DNA of 64,000 nt from DAHVFK01 sp035310985 (lineage in GTDB: Bacteria > Pseudomonadota > Gammaproteobacteria > Burkholderiales > SG8-39): NCBI GenBank assembly GCA_035310985.1, contig DATGDH010000072.1, positions 111,781 through 175,780 of the forward strand, in the 5' to 3' direction. The position numbers and the translations under genes are program-made. The notes beneath the pieces were generated by a model. The model ran no database searches. It worked only from the letters and a program-made list of their open reading frames with translations, and was not told where the DNA came from. Numbering within the stretch: the first letter of the stretch is position 1; each line of letters opens with the position of its first letter. Shown piece by piece: positions 52,628 through 60,583 of the stretch.

Positions 52628-52650
52628 AGTATCACATTTCGATACTTTCC
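52628..52650. promoter_or_regulatory. Inverted-repeat operator between regulator and FAD-oxidase gene
   Basis: AAAGTATC (52628-52635), a 7-base spacer, and GATACTTT (52643-52650) form a perfect 8-bp inverted repeat in a 101-base divergent gap. On the minus strand its GATACT half is also the likely -10 (as extended TGTGATACT) of the regulator gene, so binding would repress that gene. Confidence 0.65.
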
Positions 52651-52719
52651 ACGTCCGTATTGATATCTGCGCAGAGTCCCAACAACAATTCGCCGCGACT
52701 TACGACCGGGGAGGACGCT

Positions 52720-53739
52720 ATGCTCGCGACGCTTTCGCTGCCTTTGCTGCCGGAACTCGTTCCGCCCGCACCAGTACGCACCTATAGGGTCCGCTCGGCG
52801 GACGAATTGCGCAGTGCCATGCGCCAGCCAGAGCCGGGTGCCGTCGGCGTGGACCGGACCGCCCTCGACCGCGTGCTGCGCTTCGACATGGCACGCCAGC
52901 TGGTTGAGGTGCAGGTCGGCACGCCATGGCAGGCGCTTTGCTCCTACCTCGCCGAGCGGGCTCCCGACCTGAGATCCTTCGCCGAATGTAGCGACATACC
53001 GCCCAGCATCGGCGAATGTGTCGCGGCCAATGCTGCCGGCCCAGACGGGCGTCCCATGATCGCCCACGTCGAATCGCTCGCCCTCGTCACGCCCGATGGG
53101 TCGCTACGGCGCGCGAGCCGGTTCGCGAACAAGGAACTCTTCCTCCTTGCCATTGGCGGCCACGATCTGTTCGGAGCGCCATACAGCATTACGCTCAGAG
53201 TCGACTCGCTGCTGCGCAGTGCGCGCGATTCACAGCCTGCAGCGATCCTCGAGATACCGGAAAACGAGGATGGCGGCGAGCAATTCTCGCTCGGTCTGCT
53301 CGTGCCACCGCAACGACTGGACGGCGTGCTGGCGCAGGTACGCGAACGCTGCGCAGATTGGCGTATTCCAATTCGCAACATGCGCGTGCGCCGCGTTCTT
53401 CCGGAAGACGAAACCATGCTTCGCTGGGCACGTTGCGAGTGCGCAGAAGTGACGTTGCGACTTGCGCTGCCGGCGGCTATCGGCGGGAATGTGCGCGCGG
53501 TTCAGCTGCGGCGCGAGCTGATCGACCTTGCGCTCGCTGCCGGCGGCGGCTTTCCGATAGCCAGGACGTTTCACGCTTCGCGCGAGCAGACCGAGGCCTG
53601 CTATCCCGAGTTGAAGTCGCTGCTTGCGGAGAAAAGGCGCCGCGATCCGGACGAGCGCCTGGACAATTCGTGGTATCGACACTACCGGGGATTGCTCGCC
53701 AGGGACCTATGTCCCGTGCGCTGGTCGCCCGTCAACTAG
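52720..53739 (+). CDS. FAD-binding-oxidase-like protein (PCMH fold), shortened N-terminus
   Basis: 339 residues from ATG 52720, which has an excellent GGGGAGG site upstream. The order VGVDRTALDRVLRFD, LVEVQVGTPWQALCSYL, ANAAGPDGRPMIAHVESLAL, LLAIGGHDLFGAPYSITLRV follows FAD-linked oxidases of the GlcD/DprE1 type. The glycine-rich pyrophosphate loop (typically RGGGxSYG) expected before VGVDRTALD is missing, replaced by RQPEPGA. The C-terminus keeps the YPELKSLLAEKRRRDPDERL segment typical of such oxidases. It may bind FAD weakly or not at all. Its stop shares CTAG with dnaE. Confidence 0.75.
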   Translation: MLATLSLPLLPELVPPAPVRTYRVRSADELRSAMRQPEPGAVGVDRTALDRVLRFDMARQLVEVQVGTPWQALCSYLAERAPDLRSFAECSDIPPSIGECVAANAAGPDGRPMIAHVESLALVTPDGSLRRASRFANKELFLLAIGGHDLFGAPYSITLRVDSLLRSARDSQPAAILEIPENEDGGEQFSLGLLVPPQRLDGVLAQVRERCADWRIPIRNMRVRRVLPEDETMLRWARCECAEVTLRLALPAAIGGNVRAVQLRRELIDLALAAGGGFPIARTFHASREQTEACYPELKSLLAEKRRRDPDERLDNSWYRHYRGLLARDLCPVRWSPVN

Positions 53740-56700
53740 ACTGCGTTTGCGTACACCAGGCACACGTTCTCGGGCGTGAGCCACGCCGCCAGCTGCTCGA
53801 GCAGCTCACCGTCCGGGCGCACGCGCCAAGCCTCACCGAGCGCGACGTCGCAGGATGCGACGCCATTCTCATAGTGCACCAGGACGGAACAGCTGCCGTC
53901 GCCGCCCGCGCGAAATGGCGCCAGCAGCTGGGCAAGTCGCCTCGCGTCTGCCTGGCCATTCATTTCGATCCGCAGGCGCGCCGCGAAGCGCTCGCGTACA
54001 CCCGCAAGGTCGAGCAGCTCCTCCGCCGTGACCCGCACCCCCCCGGAAAAATCGTCGCGCTGCGCCTTGCCATACACCACCAGCATGGCGTCCTCCTTCA
54101 GCTTGTCACGGTGCTTCTCGAATAGCTCGTTGAAAACAGTGATCTCGAGCTGCGCGCTGCCGTCGTCGAGTATTACGATCATCATGCGGCCACGCCGCGT
54201 CATCTGACTGCGCGCGGAGGTTACGACGCCCGCCAGCCAGACACGTCCCTCCGAGGGCTGAACGCGCGCCAGCGCGACGCGCGGAAAACCGGCCAGATCG
54301 CGCTCGTAAACCGAGAACAGGTGGCCGGAAAGACAGAAGCCCAGTGCCGCCTTCTCCTCTGTCAGCTTCTGCCTGAGGTCCCACGGCTTCCCCTCCGCCA
54401 TGGGTAGCACCGGGCCACGCGCAGCGTCAGCTTCGCCGAACAGGCTCACCTGCGCGGCCTGTCGCTCGGCCTGTTCAGCGGCCTCGATGGCGCGCCCGAC
54501 GCTCGCTAGAACGCTGGCCCGGTTCGCCTCGAGCGAATCGAACGCGCCGGCCCGCACCAATGCTTCGATAGCGCGGCGGTTGACTACGCGCTTATCTACG
54601 CGCATACAGAATTCAAACAAATCGCGGAACGGCCCCGCCTCGCGCACGCGAACGATTTCCTTCACGGCCGATTCGCCAGTGCCGCGAATCGCGCCCAGCC
54701 CGTAGCGGATCGTCTTCGCGTCGACCGGAACGAAACGGTACGCTGACAAATTCACGTCCGGCGGCAGCACCGTGAGTCCGTTCGCGACGCTATCGTCGTA
54801 GAGCCCGCGAATCTTGTCGGTGTCGTCCATCACCGCTGACAAGTTGGCCGCCATGAAAGGCGACGCGTGATGCGCCTTCATGTACGCGGTCTGGTAGGCG
54901 ATGAGCGCGTAAGCCGCCGCGTGGGACTTGTTGAAGCCGTACCCGGCGAACTTCTCCATATGGTCGAAGAGCTGCGTCGCGCGGCCGCGCGATAGACCGC
55001 CCTTCTCGGCGCCCGAAACGAAGACGTCCCGATGTTCGGCCATCTCCTCGGGCTTCTTCTTGCCCATCGCGCGGCGCAGCAGGTCTGCGCCCCCCAGCGT
55101 GTATCCGCCGATCACCTGCGCGATCTGCATCACCTGTTCCTGGTACACCATGATGCCGTATGTCGGCCCGAGGATCGGTTCGAGGCGCGGATCGAGGTAT
55201 TCGACAGGCTCCTTGCCGTGCTTACGCGCGATGAAATCCGGAATCAGATCCATCGGCCCCGGCCTGTAGAGCGCGACCAGCGCGATGATGTCCTCGAAGC
55301 GGTCAGGTTGCGCACGCTTGATGAGGTCGCGCATGCCGCGCGATTCAAGCTGGAACACGGCCGTCGTGTTGCCCGACGCGAGCAGCGAGTAGGCGATGCG
55401 GTCGTCGAGCGGGATGCGATCGAGGGCAAAGGCCGCGTCCCCGAGCGCGCGCACGTAGCGCTCGGCCCAGTCCAGAACCGTGAGCGTCGTCAGGCCGAGA
55501 AAATCGAACTTTACGAGGCCTACTGCTTCGACGTCGTCCTTATCGAGCTGGGAGATGACGTTCACGGTGCCTTCCGCCGCGTACAGAGGGCAGTAGTCCG
55601 TGAGCCGCCCCGGAGCAATCAGCACCCCGCCCGCGTGCATGCCGACGTTGCGCGTCAGGCCTTCGAGCTTACCGCCGAGTTCGAGAAGCTCGCGCACCTC
55701 GTCTTCGTTGCGCTCGCGTTCGGCTAACAGCGGCTCCATCTGGCGCGCATCCTGCAGTGTGATCGTCTTGCCGGGCTGGACCGGGATGAGCTTGGCGATC
55801 TGGTCGCAGAAGTTGTAGCCCAGGTCGAGCACCCTGCCACAGTCACGCACGACGGCGCGCGCGGCCATCGTGCCGAATGTCGCGATCTGCGACACGCTCT
55901 GCTCGCCGTAACGCGCGCGCACGTAATTGATGACCTTGTCGCGGCCGTCCTGACAGAAATCGATGTCGAAATCCGGCATCGACACGCGCTCCGGATTCAG
56001 AAATCGCTCGAACAGCAGATCGTATTTGAGCGGGTCCAGATCGGTGATTCCGAGCGAATAGGCAACCAGAGAGCCGGCGCCCGACCCGCGTCCCGGGCCG
56101 ACGGGTACCTCGTTGGATTTCGCCCAATTTATGAAGTCGGCGACGATCAGGAAGTAGCCTGCGAAACCCATGTGCACGATCGTTTCCAGCTCGAACGTCA
56201 GGCGCTCGCGATATTGCGCCGCCCGCGCCGCGCGCATGGCCTCCTCGGGATAGAGCTTTGCCAAGCGCTTCTTGAGTCCAGCCTCGGCTTGCTCGCGGAG
56301 GTACTGCTCCAGCGTGATCCCCGGCGGCGTCGGAAAAGCCGGCAGGCGATTCTTTCCCAGCTCGATCTCGAGATTGCAGCGGCGCGCGATTTCGACCGAG
56401 TTCTCGAGCGCCTGCGGGATGTCCGCGAACAGTTGCGACATCTCGACCTGCGATTTGAAGTACTGATCGGGCGTAAAAAGATGCGGCCGGCGCCTGTCGC
56501 CGAGGACGTAGCCCTGCGCAATGCACACGCGCGCCTCATGCGCCTTGTAGTCCTCGGGGGCGAGAAACTGCACGGGATGCGTTGCTACGACCGGAAGGTT
56601 GAGCCGCGTCGCCAGCTCGACGGAGCGCGTCACCAGCGTTTCGGCCTGGGGCAATCCGGCGCGCTGCAGCTCCACGTAGAAACGCCCCGGAAACAGGCTC

Positions 56701-57179
56701 GCCCATTGGCGCGCAACCTTCTCAGCGAGGCCTGCGTTGCCCGCAAGGAGCGCCTGGCCGAGATCCCCGGATGGTCCTCCGGACAGCGCAACCAGGCCCT
56801 CGGTGCCGAGCTCCTCGAACCATGTGCGCCCGAGCTCTGCACGCGCCCTGTGCTGATTCTTCAGCCAGGCGCGCGACAGCAGTTCCGACAGCCTCAGGTA
56901 GCCCGCGTGCGAGGCGCAAAGGAGCACCATCCGGAACGGCTTGTCGCGGTCCGCTTCGTTCTGGATCCAGCAATCCGCACCGATTATCGGCTTGATGCCG
57001 GCGGAGCGCGCCGCCTTGTAGAACTTCACCATGCCGAAGAAATTCGCCGCGTCCGTCACTGCGAGCGCCGGCATCTCGTCCCCCGCGGCGCGCGCAACGG
57101 CTTCGTCGATGCGGACAATGCCATCCGTCACCGAGTACTCGCTGTGCAGGCGAAGATGGACGAAGCGGGGCGCGGTCAT
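53736..57179 (-). CDS. dnaE: DNA polymerase III subunit alpha
   Basis: Replicative polymerase, 1147 residues from ATG 57179 (MTAPRFVHLRLHSEYSVTDG). The N-terminal PHP domain shows HLRLHSEYSVTDG; the C-family polymerase core has VGPGRGSGAGSLVAYSLGIT and the catalytic PDFDIDFCQDGRD (Asp ~401 and ~403), KFDFLGLTTLTVLD and the finger region FAGYGFNKSHAAAYALI. The C-terminal OB domain (RVWLAGVVTSARSQMTRRGR) and beta-clamp region follow. The open frame extends upstream, but across the promoter. Confidence 0.97.
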   Translation of the reverse strand: MTAPRFVHLRLHSEYSVTDGIVRIDEAVARAAGDEMPALAVTDAANFFGMVKFYKAARSAGIKPIIGADCWIQNEADRDKPFRMVLLCASHAGYLRLSELLSRAWLKNQHRARAELGRTWFEELGTEGLVALSGGPSGDLGQALLAGNAGLAEKVARQWASLFPGRFYVELQRAGLPQAETLVTRSVELATRLNLPVVATHPVQFLAPEDYKAHEARVCIAQGYVLGDRRRPHLFTPDQYFKSQVEMSQLFADIPQALENSVEIARRCNLEIELGKNRLPAFPTPPGITLEQYLREQAEAGLKKRLAKLYPEEAMRAARAAQYRERLTFELETIVHMGFAGYFLIVADFINWAKSNEVPVGPGRGSGAGSLVAYSLGITDLDPLKYDLLFERFLNPERVSMPDFDIDFCQDGRDKVINYVRARYGEQSVSQIATFGTMAARAVVRDCGRVLDLGYNFCDQIAKLIPVQPGKTITLQDARQMEPLLAERERNEDEVRELLELGGKLEGLTRNVGMHAGGVLIAPGRLTDYCPLYAAEGTVNVISQLDKDDVEAVGLVKFDFLGLTTLTVLDWAERYVRALGDAAFALDRIPLDDRIAYSLLASGNTTAVFQLESRGMRDLIKRAQPDRFEDIIALVALYRPGPMDLIPDFIARKHGKEPVEYLDPRLEPILGPTYGIMVYQEQVMQIAQVIGGYTLGGADLLRRAMGKKKPEEMAEHRDVFVSGAEKGGLSRGRATQLFDHMEKFAGYGFNKSHAAAYALIAYQTAYMKAHHASPFMAANLSAVMDDTDKIRGLYDDSVANGLTVLPPDVNLSAYRFVPVDAKTIRYGLGAIRGTGESAVKEIVRVREAGPFRDLFEFCMRVDKRVVNRRAIEALVRAGAFDSLEANRASVLASVGRAIEAAEQAERQAAQVSLFGEADAARGPVLPMAEGKPWDLRQKLTEEKAALGFCLSGHLFSVYERDLAGFPRVALARVQPSEGRVWLAGVVTSARSQMTRRGRMMIVILDDGSAQLEITVFNELFEKHRDKLKEDAMLVVYGKAQRDDFSGGVRVTAEELLDLAGVRERFAARLRIEMNGQADARRLAQLLAPFRAGGDGSCSVLVHYENGVASCDVALGEAWRVRPDGELLEQLAAWLTPENVCLVYANAV

Positions 57180-57190
57180 GAGCGAGAAAA

Positions 57191-57199
57191 ATTCTAGCA
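57191..57199 (-). promoter_or_regulatory. Extended -10 promoter of dnaE, very short leader
   Basis: On the minus strand TGCTAGAAT (57191-57199) is an extended -10 element whose last base is 11 bases before the dnaE ATG. Transcription would start only about 5 bases before the start codon, and no Shine-Dalgarno sequence is present. Confidence 0.5.
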
Positions 57200-57251
57200 C
57201 TGCGTTGCGGTGCGCATGACGTCTTGCGCTGCGGTTATCATCCACGACCCC

Positions 57252-58147
57252 ATGCATACGCCTGCCGCTTCCGCCAGACATGCTGCGCCGGGCGTTGCGC
57301 TCGTCGCGCTCATGCTCGGCGCGACCTGCATCGCGCTGTCGCCGATCTTCGTGCGCGTATCGGAAGCCGGTCCGATACCCACCGCCTTCTGGCGCATCGC
57401 GATCGCCGTTCCGGCGCTCTGGCTGGCATGGTTTCTCGCGCCGCGCTCGGCCGGCAACCGGTCGCCGGCGCGCCTATGGCCGTTGCTCGTCGCTGCGGGT
57501 CTTGCCTTCGCCGGCAATTTGGCCTTCTGGCACACCTCGATCAAGCTGACTTCAGTCGCGAATTCCACGCTGCTTGCGAACCTTGCGTCCATTTTCGTCA
57601 CCCTGGCCGCATGGATGATCTGGCGGCAAAGACCAAGCGGGCTTTTCCTCGTCGGACTCGCCGCCGCGCTCGCCGAGGTGGCACTGCTGGTGCGCGCAAG
57701 CGTCGCCACGTCCTCCACCGGATTGGCCGGCGACGCTCTCGGCGTCGTCACTGCCGCCTTCTACGCCTGCTACCTGTTGGCGGTGAAGGGTCTGCGCGAC
57801 CGTGGCGCGACGACCTTGCGCCTGATGGCGGTCACCAGCAGCGTCACCGCGCTGGTCCTGCTCCCCATTGCGCTCGCCTCCGGCGAGCCGTTTCTTCCCC
57901 AATCGGGCGGCGGCTGGCTGATACTCGTGGGCTCGCGCTGGTATCGCACGCCGACTGTCAGGGGTTGATCGCCTACGCTTTTGCTTCACTGCCTGCGGCC
58001 TTTTCTTCGGTGAGCCTGCTGTTGCAGCCGGCCATGGCCGCGGGCTTTGCCTGGGCGCTGCTCGGCGAGCGCCTCGCGCCGTTGCAGATCGCGGGGGGTG
58101 CCGTGGTTCTTGTCGGGATCTGCCTCGCGCGCCGCGGCTCGTTCTAG
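57252..58147 (+). pseudogene. EamA/DMT-family transporter, frameshifted
   Basis: Ten-helix drug/metabolite transporter split across two frames. The first frame (from MHTPAASARHAAPGVALVAL) carries eight helices up to GGGWLILVG and then reads RWYRTPTVRG and stops at 57968. The continuation (LALVSHADCQGLIAYAFASL, then LQPAMAAGFAWALLGERLAP) is in the next frame. One missing G in the GGG at 57929-57931 explains the break: GTG-GGG-CTC-GCG would restore it. It may be a sequencing or assembly error or a recent inactivation. Its stop shares CTAG with purM. Confidence 0.85.
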
Positions 58148-59175
58148 TACACGACCGCCTGTGCTTCGCCCGGAGCACAGGTTTCGATGACGCCGATTTC
58201 GTACACGGTCTCCCCCGCCGCTTGAAGCAGCTGCGCCGCACGAGCTGCGTGTTCCCGCGCCACCACCGCAACCATGCCAATGCCGCAGTTGAACACACGG
58301 TACATTTCCTCTTCGCTCACGCCGCCCAGTTCCTTCAGCCAGGTGAACAGGGTCGGCCGTGGCCACGCCGCGCCACGTATGGCGGCACGCAGGCCCGGCG
58401 GCAGGATGCGGGGCACGTTCCCGGTGATGCCTCCGCCAGTGATGTGCGCCAGCCCCTTAAGCGGCCGCTGCTGCATGAGCGAAAGCACCGGCCTCACGTA
58501 AATCCGCGTCGGGGCGAGCAGCGCTTGGCGTAGCGGCACTCCCCCCAGGTTGCCGTCCAAGTCCGGTTTGGCGCGTTCCAGGATCTTGCGGATGAGGGAG
58601 TACCCGTTTGAATGCGCACCGCTCGAAGCGATACCGATCACCGTGTCGCCCGGCGCGATCGAGCGACCGTCCAGGATCTGCTCGCGCTCGACGACACCGA
58701 CGCAGAAGCCCGCAAGGTCATACTCGCCTTGGGCGTACATGCCGGGCATTTCCGCGGTCTCGCCGCCGATCAGCGCGCATCCTGCCAGCTCGCAGCCGCG
58801 CGCGATTCCGCCGATCACTTCCGCCGCGACGCTCGGATCGAGTCGCCCGCAGGCGAAATAATCGAGGAAGAACAGCGGCTCCGCGCCCTGCACGAGCACG
58901 TCGTTCACGCTCATTGCCACGAGATCGACCCCTACCGTGTCATGACGCCCGAACTCGAACGCAAGCTTGAGCTTCGTGCCAACGCCGTCCGTTCCCGAAA
59001 CGAGCACGGGCTGGCGGTACTTCTTTGGAATCTCGCAAAGCGCGCCGAAGCCGCCGATTCCGGCCAGGACCTCGGGACGCATAGTCCGCCTGGCGAGCGG
59101 TTTGATCGCCTCGACGAGCGCGTCGCCCGCATCGATGTCGACGCCCGCGTCGCGATAGGTAAGACTGTCCGGCAT
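58144..59175 (-). CDS. purM: Phosphoribosylformylglycinamidine cyclo-ligase
   Basis: AIR synthetase of purine biosynthesis, 343 residues from ATG 59175 (MPDSLTYRDAGVDIDAGDAL). Motifs are SGTDGVGTKLKLAFEFGRHD, LVAMSVNDVLVQGAEPLFFL, ALIGGETAEMPGMY, IASSGAHSNGYSLIRKI and HITGGGITGNVPRILP. A TAGAAT on the minus strand (59235-59240) may be its -10. It diverges from hda, a frequent neighbour in betaproteobacteria. Confidence 0.96.
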   Translation of the reverse strand: MPDSLTYRDAGVDIDAGDALVEAIKPLARRTMRPEVLAGIGGFGALCEIPKKYRQPVLVSGTDGVGTKLKLAFEFGRHDTVGVDLVAMSVNDVLVQGAEPLFFLDYFACGRLDPSVAAEVIGGIARGCELAGCALIGGETAEMPGMYAQGEYDLAGFCVGVVEREQILDGRSIAPGDTVIGIASSGAHSNGYSLIRKILERAKPDLDGNLGGVPLRQALLAPTRIYVRPVLSLMQQRPLKGLAHITGGGITGNVPRILPPGLRAAIRGAAWPRPTLFTWLKELGGVSEEEMYRVFNCGIGMVAVVAREHAARAAQLLQAAGETVYEIGVIETCAPGEAQAVVY

Positions 59176-59289
59176 ATCCCTGGAAGGCGCGGCGGCGCGC
59201 CGCGGCAGCGTGATAGAGTTTCGCGTTCGCCGGGATTCTACCCCGCAACGGAAATACCGGTGTGCGGGACCCGCTTGCTGAAGCCTCCG

Positions 59290-59907
59290 ATGGAACAACT
59301 GCCGCTCGCGATCGCTCCGACGCCCGAGCCCACTTTCGAGAATTTCGTCGCGGGGGCCAATGCCGAAGCTCTGTTGCGCGTGCAGGAGCTCGCCGCAGGG
59401 CGCCTGCGTGAAACGATCATGTACCTCTGGGGCGGTCCAGGCTGCGGCAGGTCGCACCTGCTGCGCGCCGCGGCGCGCGCAGCGCCCGCGTCCCGCGCCC
59501 TCACAGTGGCCGACGATGTGGACGCGCTCGGGGAGGTGGCGCAAGCCGCGCTTTTCAGCGCCATCAACGCCGCGCGCGACGGCCGCGGTGCGGTGCTAGT
59601 TGCGGGAAATGCGCCGCCGGCCGCCCTCGTGCTGCGCGCCGACCTGCGCACGCGCCTCGCCTGGGGTCTCGTCTATCACCTGAAACCCCTGTCCGACGAG
59701 GACAAGCTGCGTTATCTGAGCGCGCAGGCCAATGTCCGCGGTCTGCACCTGGGCGAGGACGTCCTGTCATATCTGCTCACCCGCCTTCCGCGCGACCTGA
59801 GCTCGCTCGCAGCGGTAATCGCGCTGCTTGACCGATACTCGCTCGCCAGGCAGCGCCACATCACCGTGCCGCTCGTGCGCGAGGCGCTCAAGGCTCGCGA
59901 GCGATGA
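59290..59907 (+). CDS. hda: DnaA regulatory inactivator Hda
   Basis: AAA+ protein that, with the DNA-loaded sliding clamp, stimulates ATP hydrolysis by DnaA to prevent re-initiation. The 205-residue protein starts MEQLPLAI, a clamp-binding QL-type motif, and has a Walker-A-like GGPGCGRSHLL and sensor region LAWGLVYHLKPLSDEDKLRY. Arg in place of the Walker Lys is also found in E. coli Hda. It overlaps the HAD phosphatase gene as ATGA. Confidence 0.93.
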   Translation: MEQLPLAIAPTPEPTFENFVAGANAEALLRVQELAAGRLRETIMYLWGGPGCGRSHLLRAAARAAPASRALTVADDVDALGEVAQAALFSAINAARDGRGAVLVAGNAPPAALVLRADLRTRLAWGLVYHLKPLSDEDKLRYLSAQANVRGLHLGEDVLSYLLTRLPRDLSSLAAVIALLDRYSLARQRHITVPLVREALKARER

Positions 59908-60569
59908 ACCTGACATTGTTCGATCTGGACAATACCCTGCTGGCCGGCGACAGCGACTACGAATGGGGGCAGTTCCTGGTGGACCGAGGCGTGCTCGACC
60001 GCGCAGCCTACGAAACGCAGAACCAGCAGTACTATGACCAGTACGTCGCGGGCACGCTCGACATCCACGAATACCTTGGATTCGCCCTCCGGCCACTGGC
60101 CGAGCACACGCCCGAGGAGCTGCACCGCTGGCACGCAGCGTTCATGCGCGACCGCATCCTGCCGATGATCGGCGCGCCAGCGCGTGCGCTGGTGAGGCGG
60201 CACCTGCACAGCGGCGACCTTTGCGCAATCGTCACTGCGACCAACAGCTTCGTGACCGCGCCCATCGCGCGCGAGTTCGGAATTGCGCATCTGATCGCCA
60301 CGGAGCCCGAGTCACGCGACGGACGCTTTACCGGCCGCCTGGCGGGCACACCCTGCTTTCGCGAGGGCAAGATCCGCCGCGTCGAGGAGTGGCTCGCCTC
60401 GCAGGGGCGCGCACTGCAGGACTTCGCGCTCAGCAGCTTTTACAGCGATTCGCACAACGACCTGCCGCTACTCGAGTGCGTCAGCCGCCCGGTGGCCGTG
60501 GATCCCGATGCGCAATTGGCGAGCGAGGCAGCGCGCCGCGGTTGGGCGATGATCTCGCTCCGCGGGTAA
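59904..60569 (+). CDS. HAD-IB family phosphatase
   Basis: 221-residue hydrolase of the HAD superfamily, subfamily IB (SerB-like). Motif I is FDLDNTLLAGDSDYEWG (nucleophile Asp7 and Asp9), motif II VTATNSF, the lysine motif REGKIRRVEEW, and motif III YSDSHNDLPLLE. It could dephosphorylate a small metabolite; the histidinol/phosphoserine type cannot be distinguished. Overlaps hda by four bases and is followed by pcnB. Confidence 0.88.
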   Translation: MNLTLFDLDNTLLAGDSDYEWGQFLVDRGVLDRAAYETQNQQYYDQYVAGTLDIHEYLGFALRPLAEHTPEELHRWHAAFMRDRILPMIGAPARALVRRHLHSGDLCAIVTATNSFVTAPIAREFGIAHLIATEPESRDGRFTGRLAGTPCFREGKIRRVEEWLASQGRALQDFALSSFYSDSHNDLPLLECVSRPVAVDPDAQLASEAARRGWAMISLRG

Positions 60570-60572
60570 AAT
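60567..60572 (+). promoter_or_regulatory. Candidate -10 box of pcnB
   Basis: TAAAAT (5 of 6 consensus bases) overlaps the TAA stop of the HAD gene and ends 11 bases before the pcnB ATG. If used, the transcript would have a leader of only about 5 bases. Confidence 0.35.
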
Positions 60573-60583
60573 TTCGCCCCTCG

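Noticed and set aside
59290..59907. Hda with defective Walker A (Arg in place of Lys)
   Set aside because: The same GRSHLL form occurs in E. coli Hda, so this is normal for the family.
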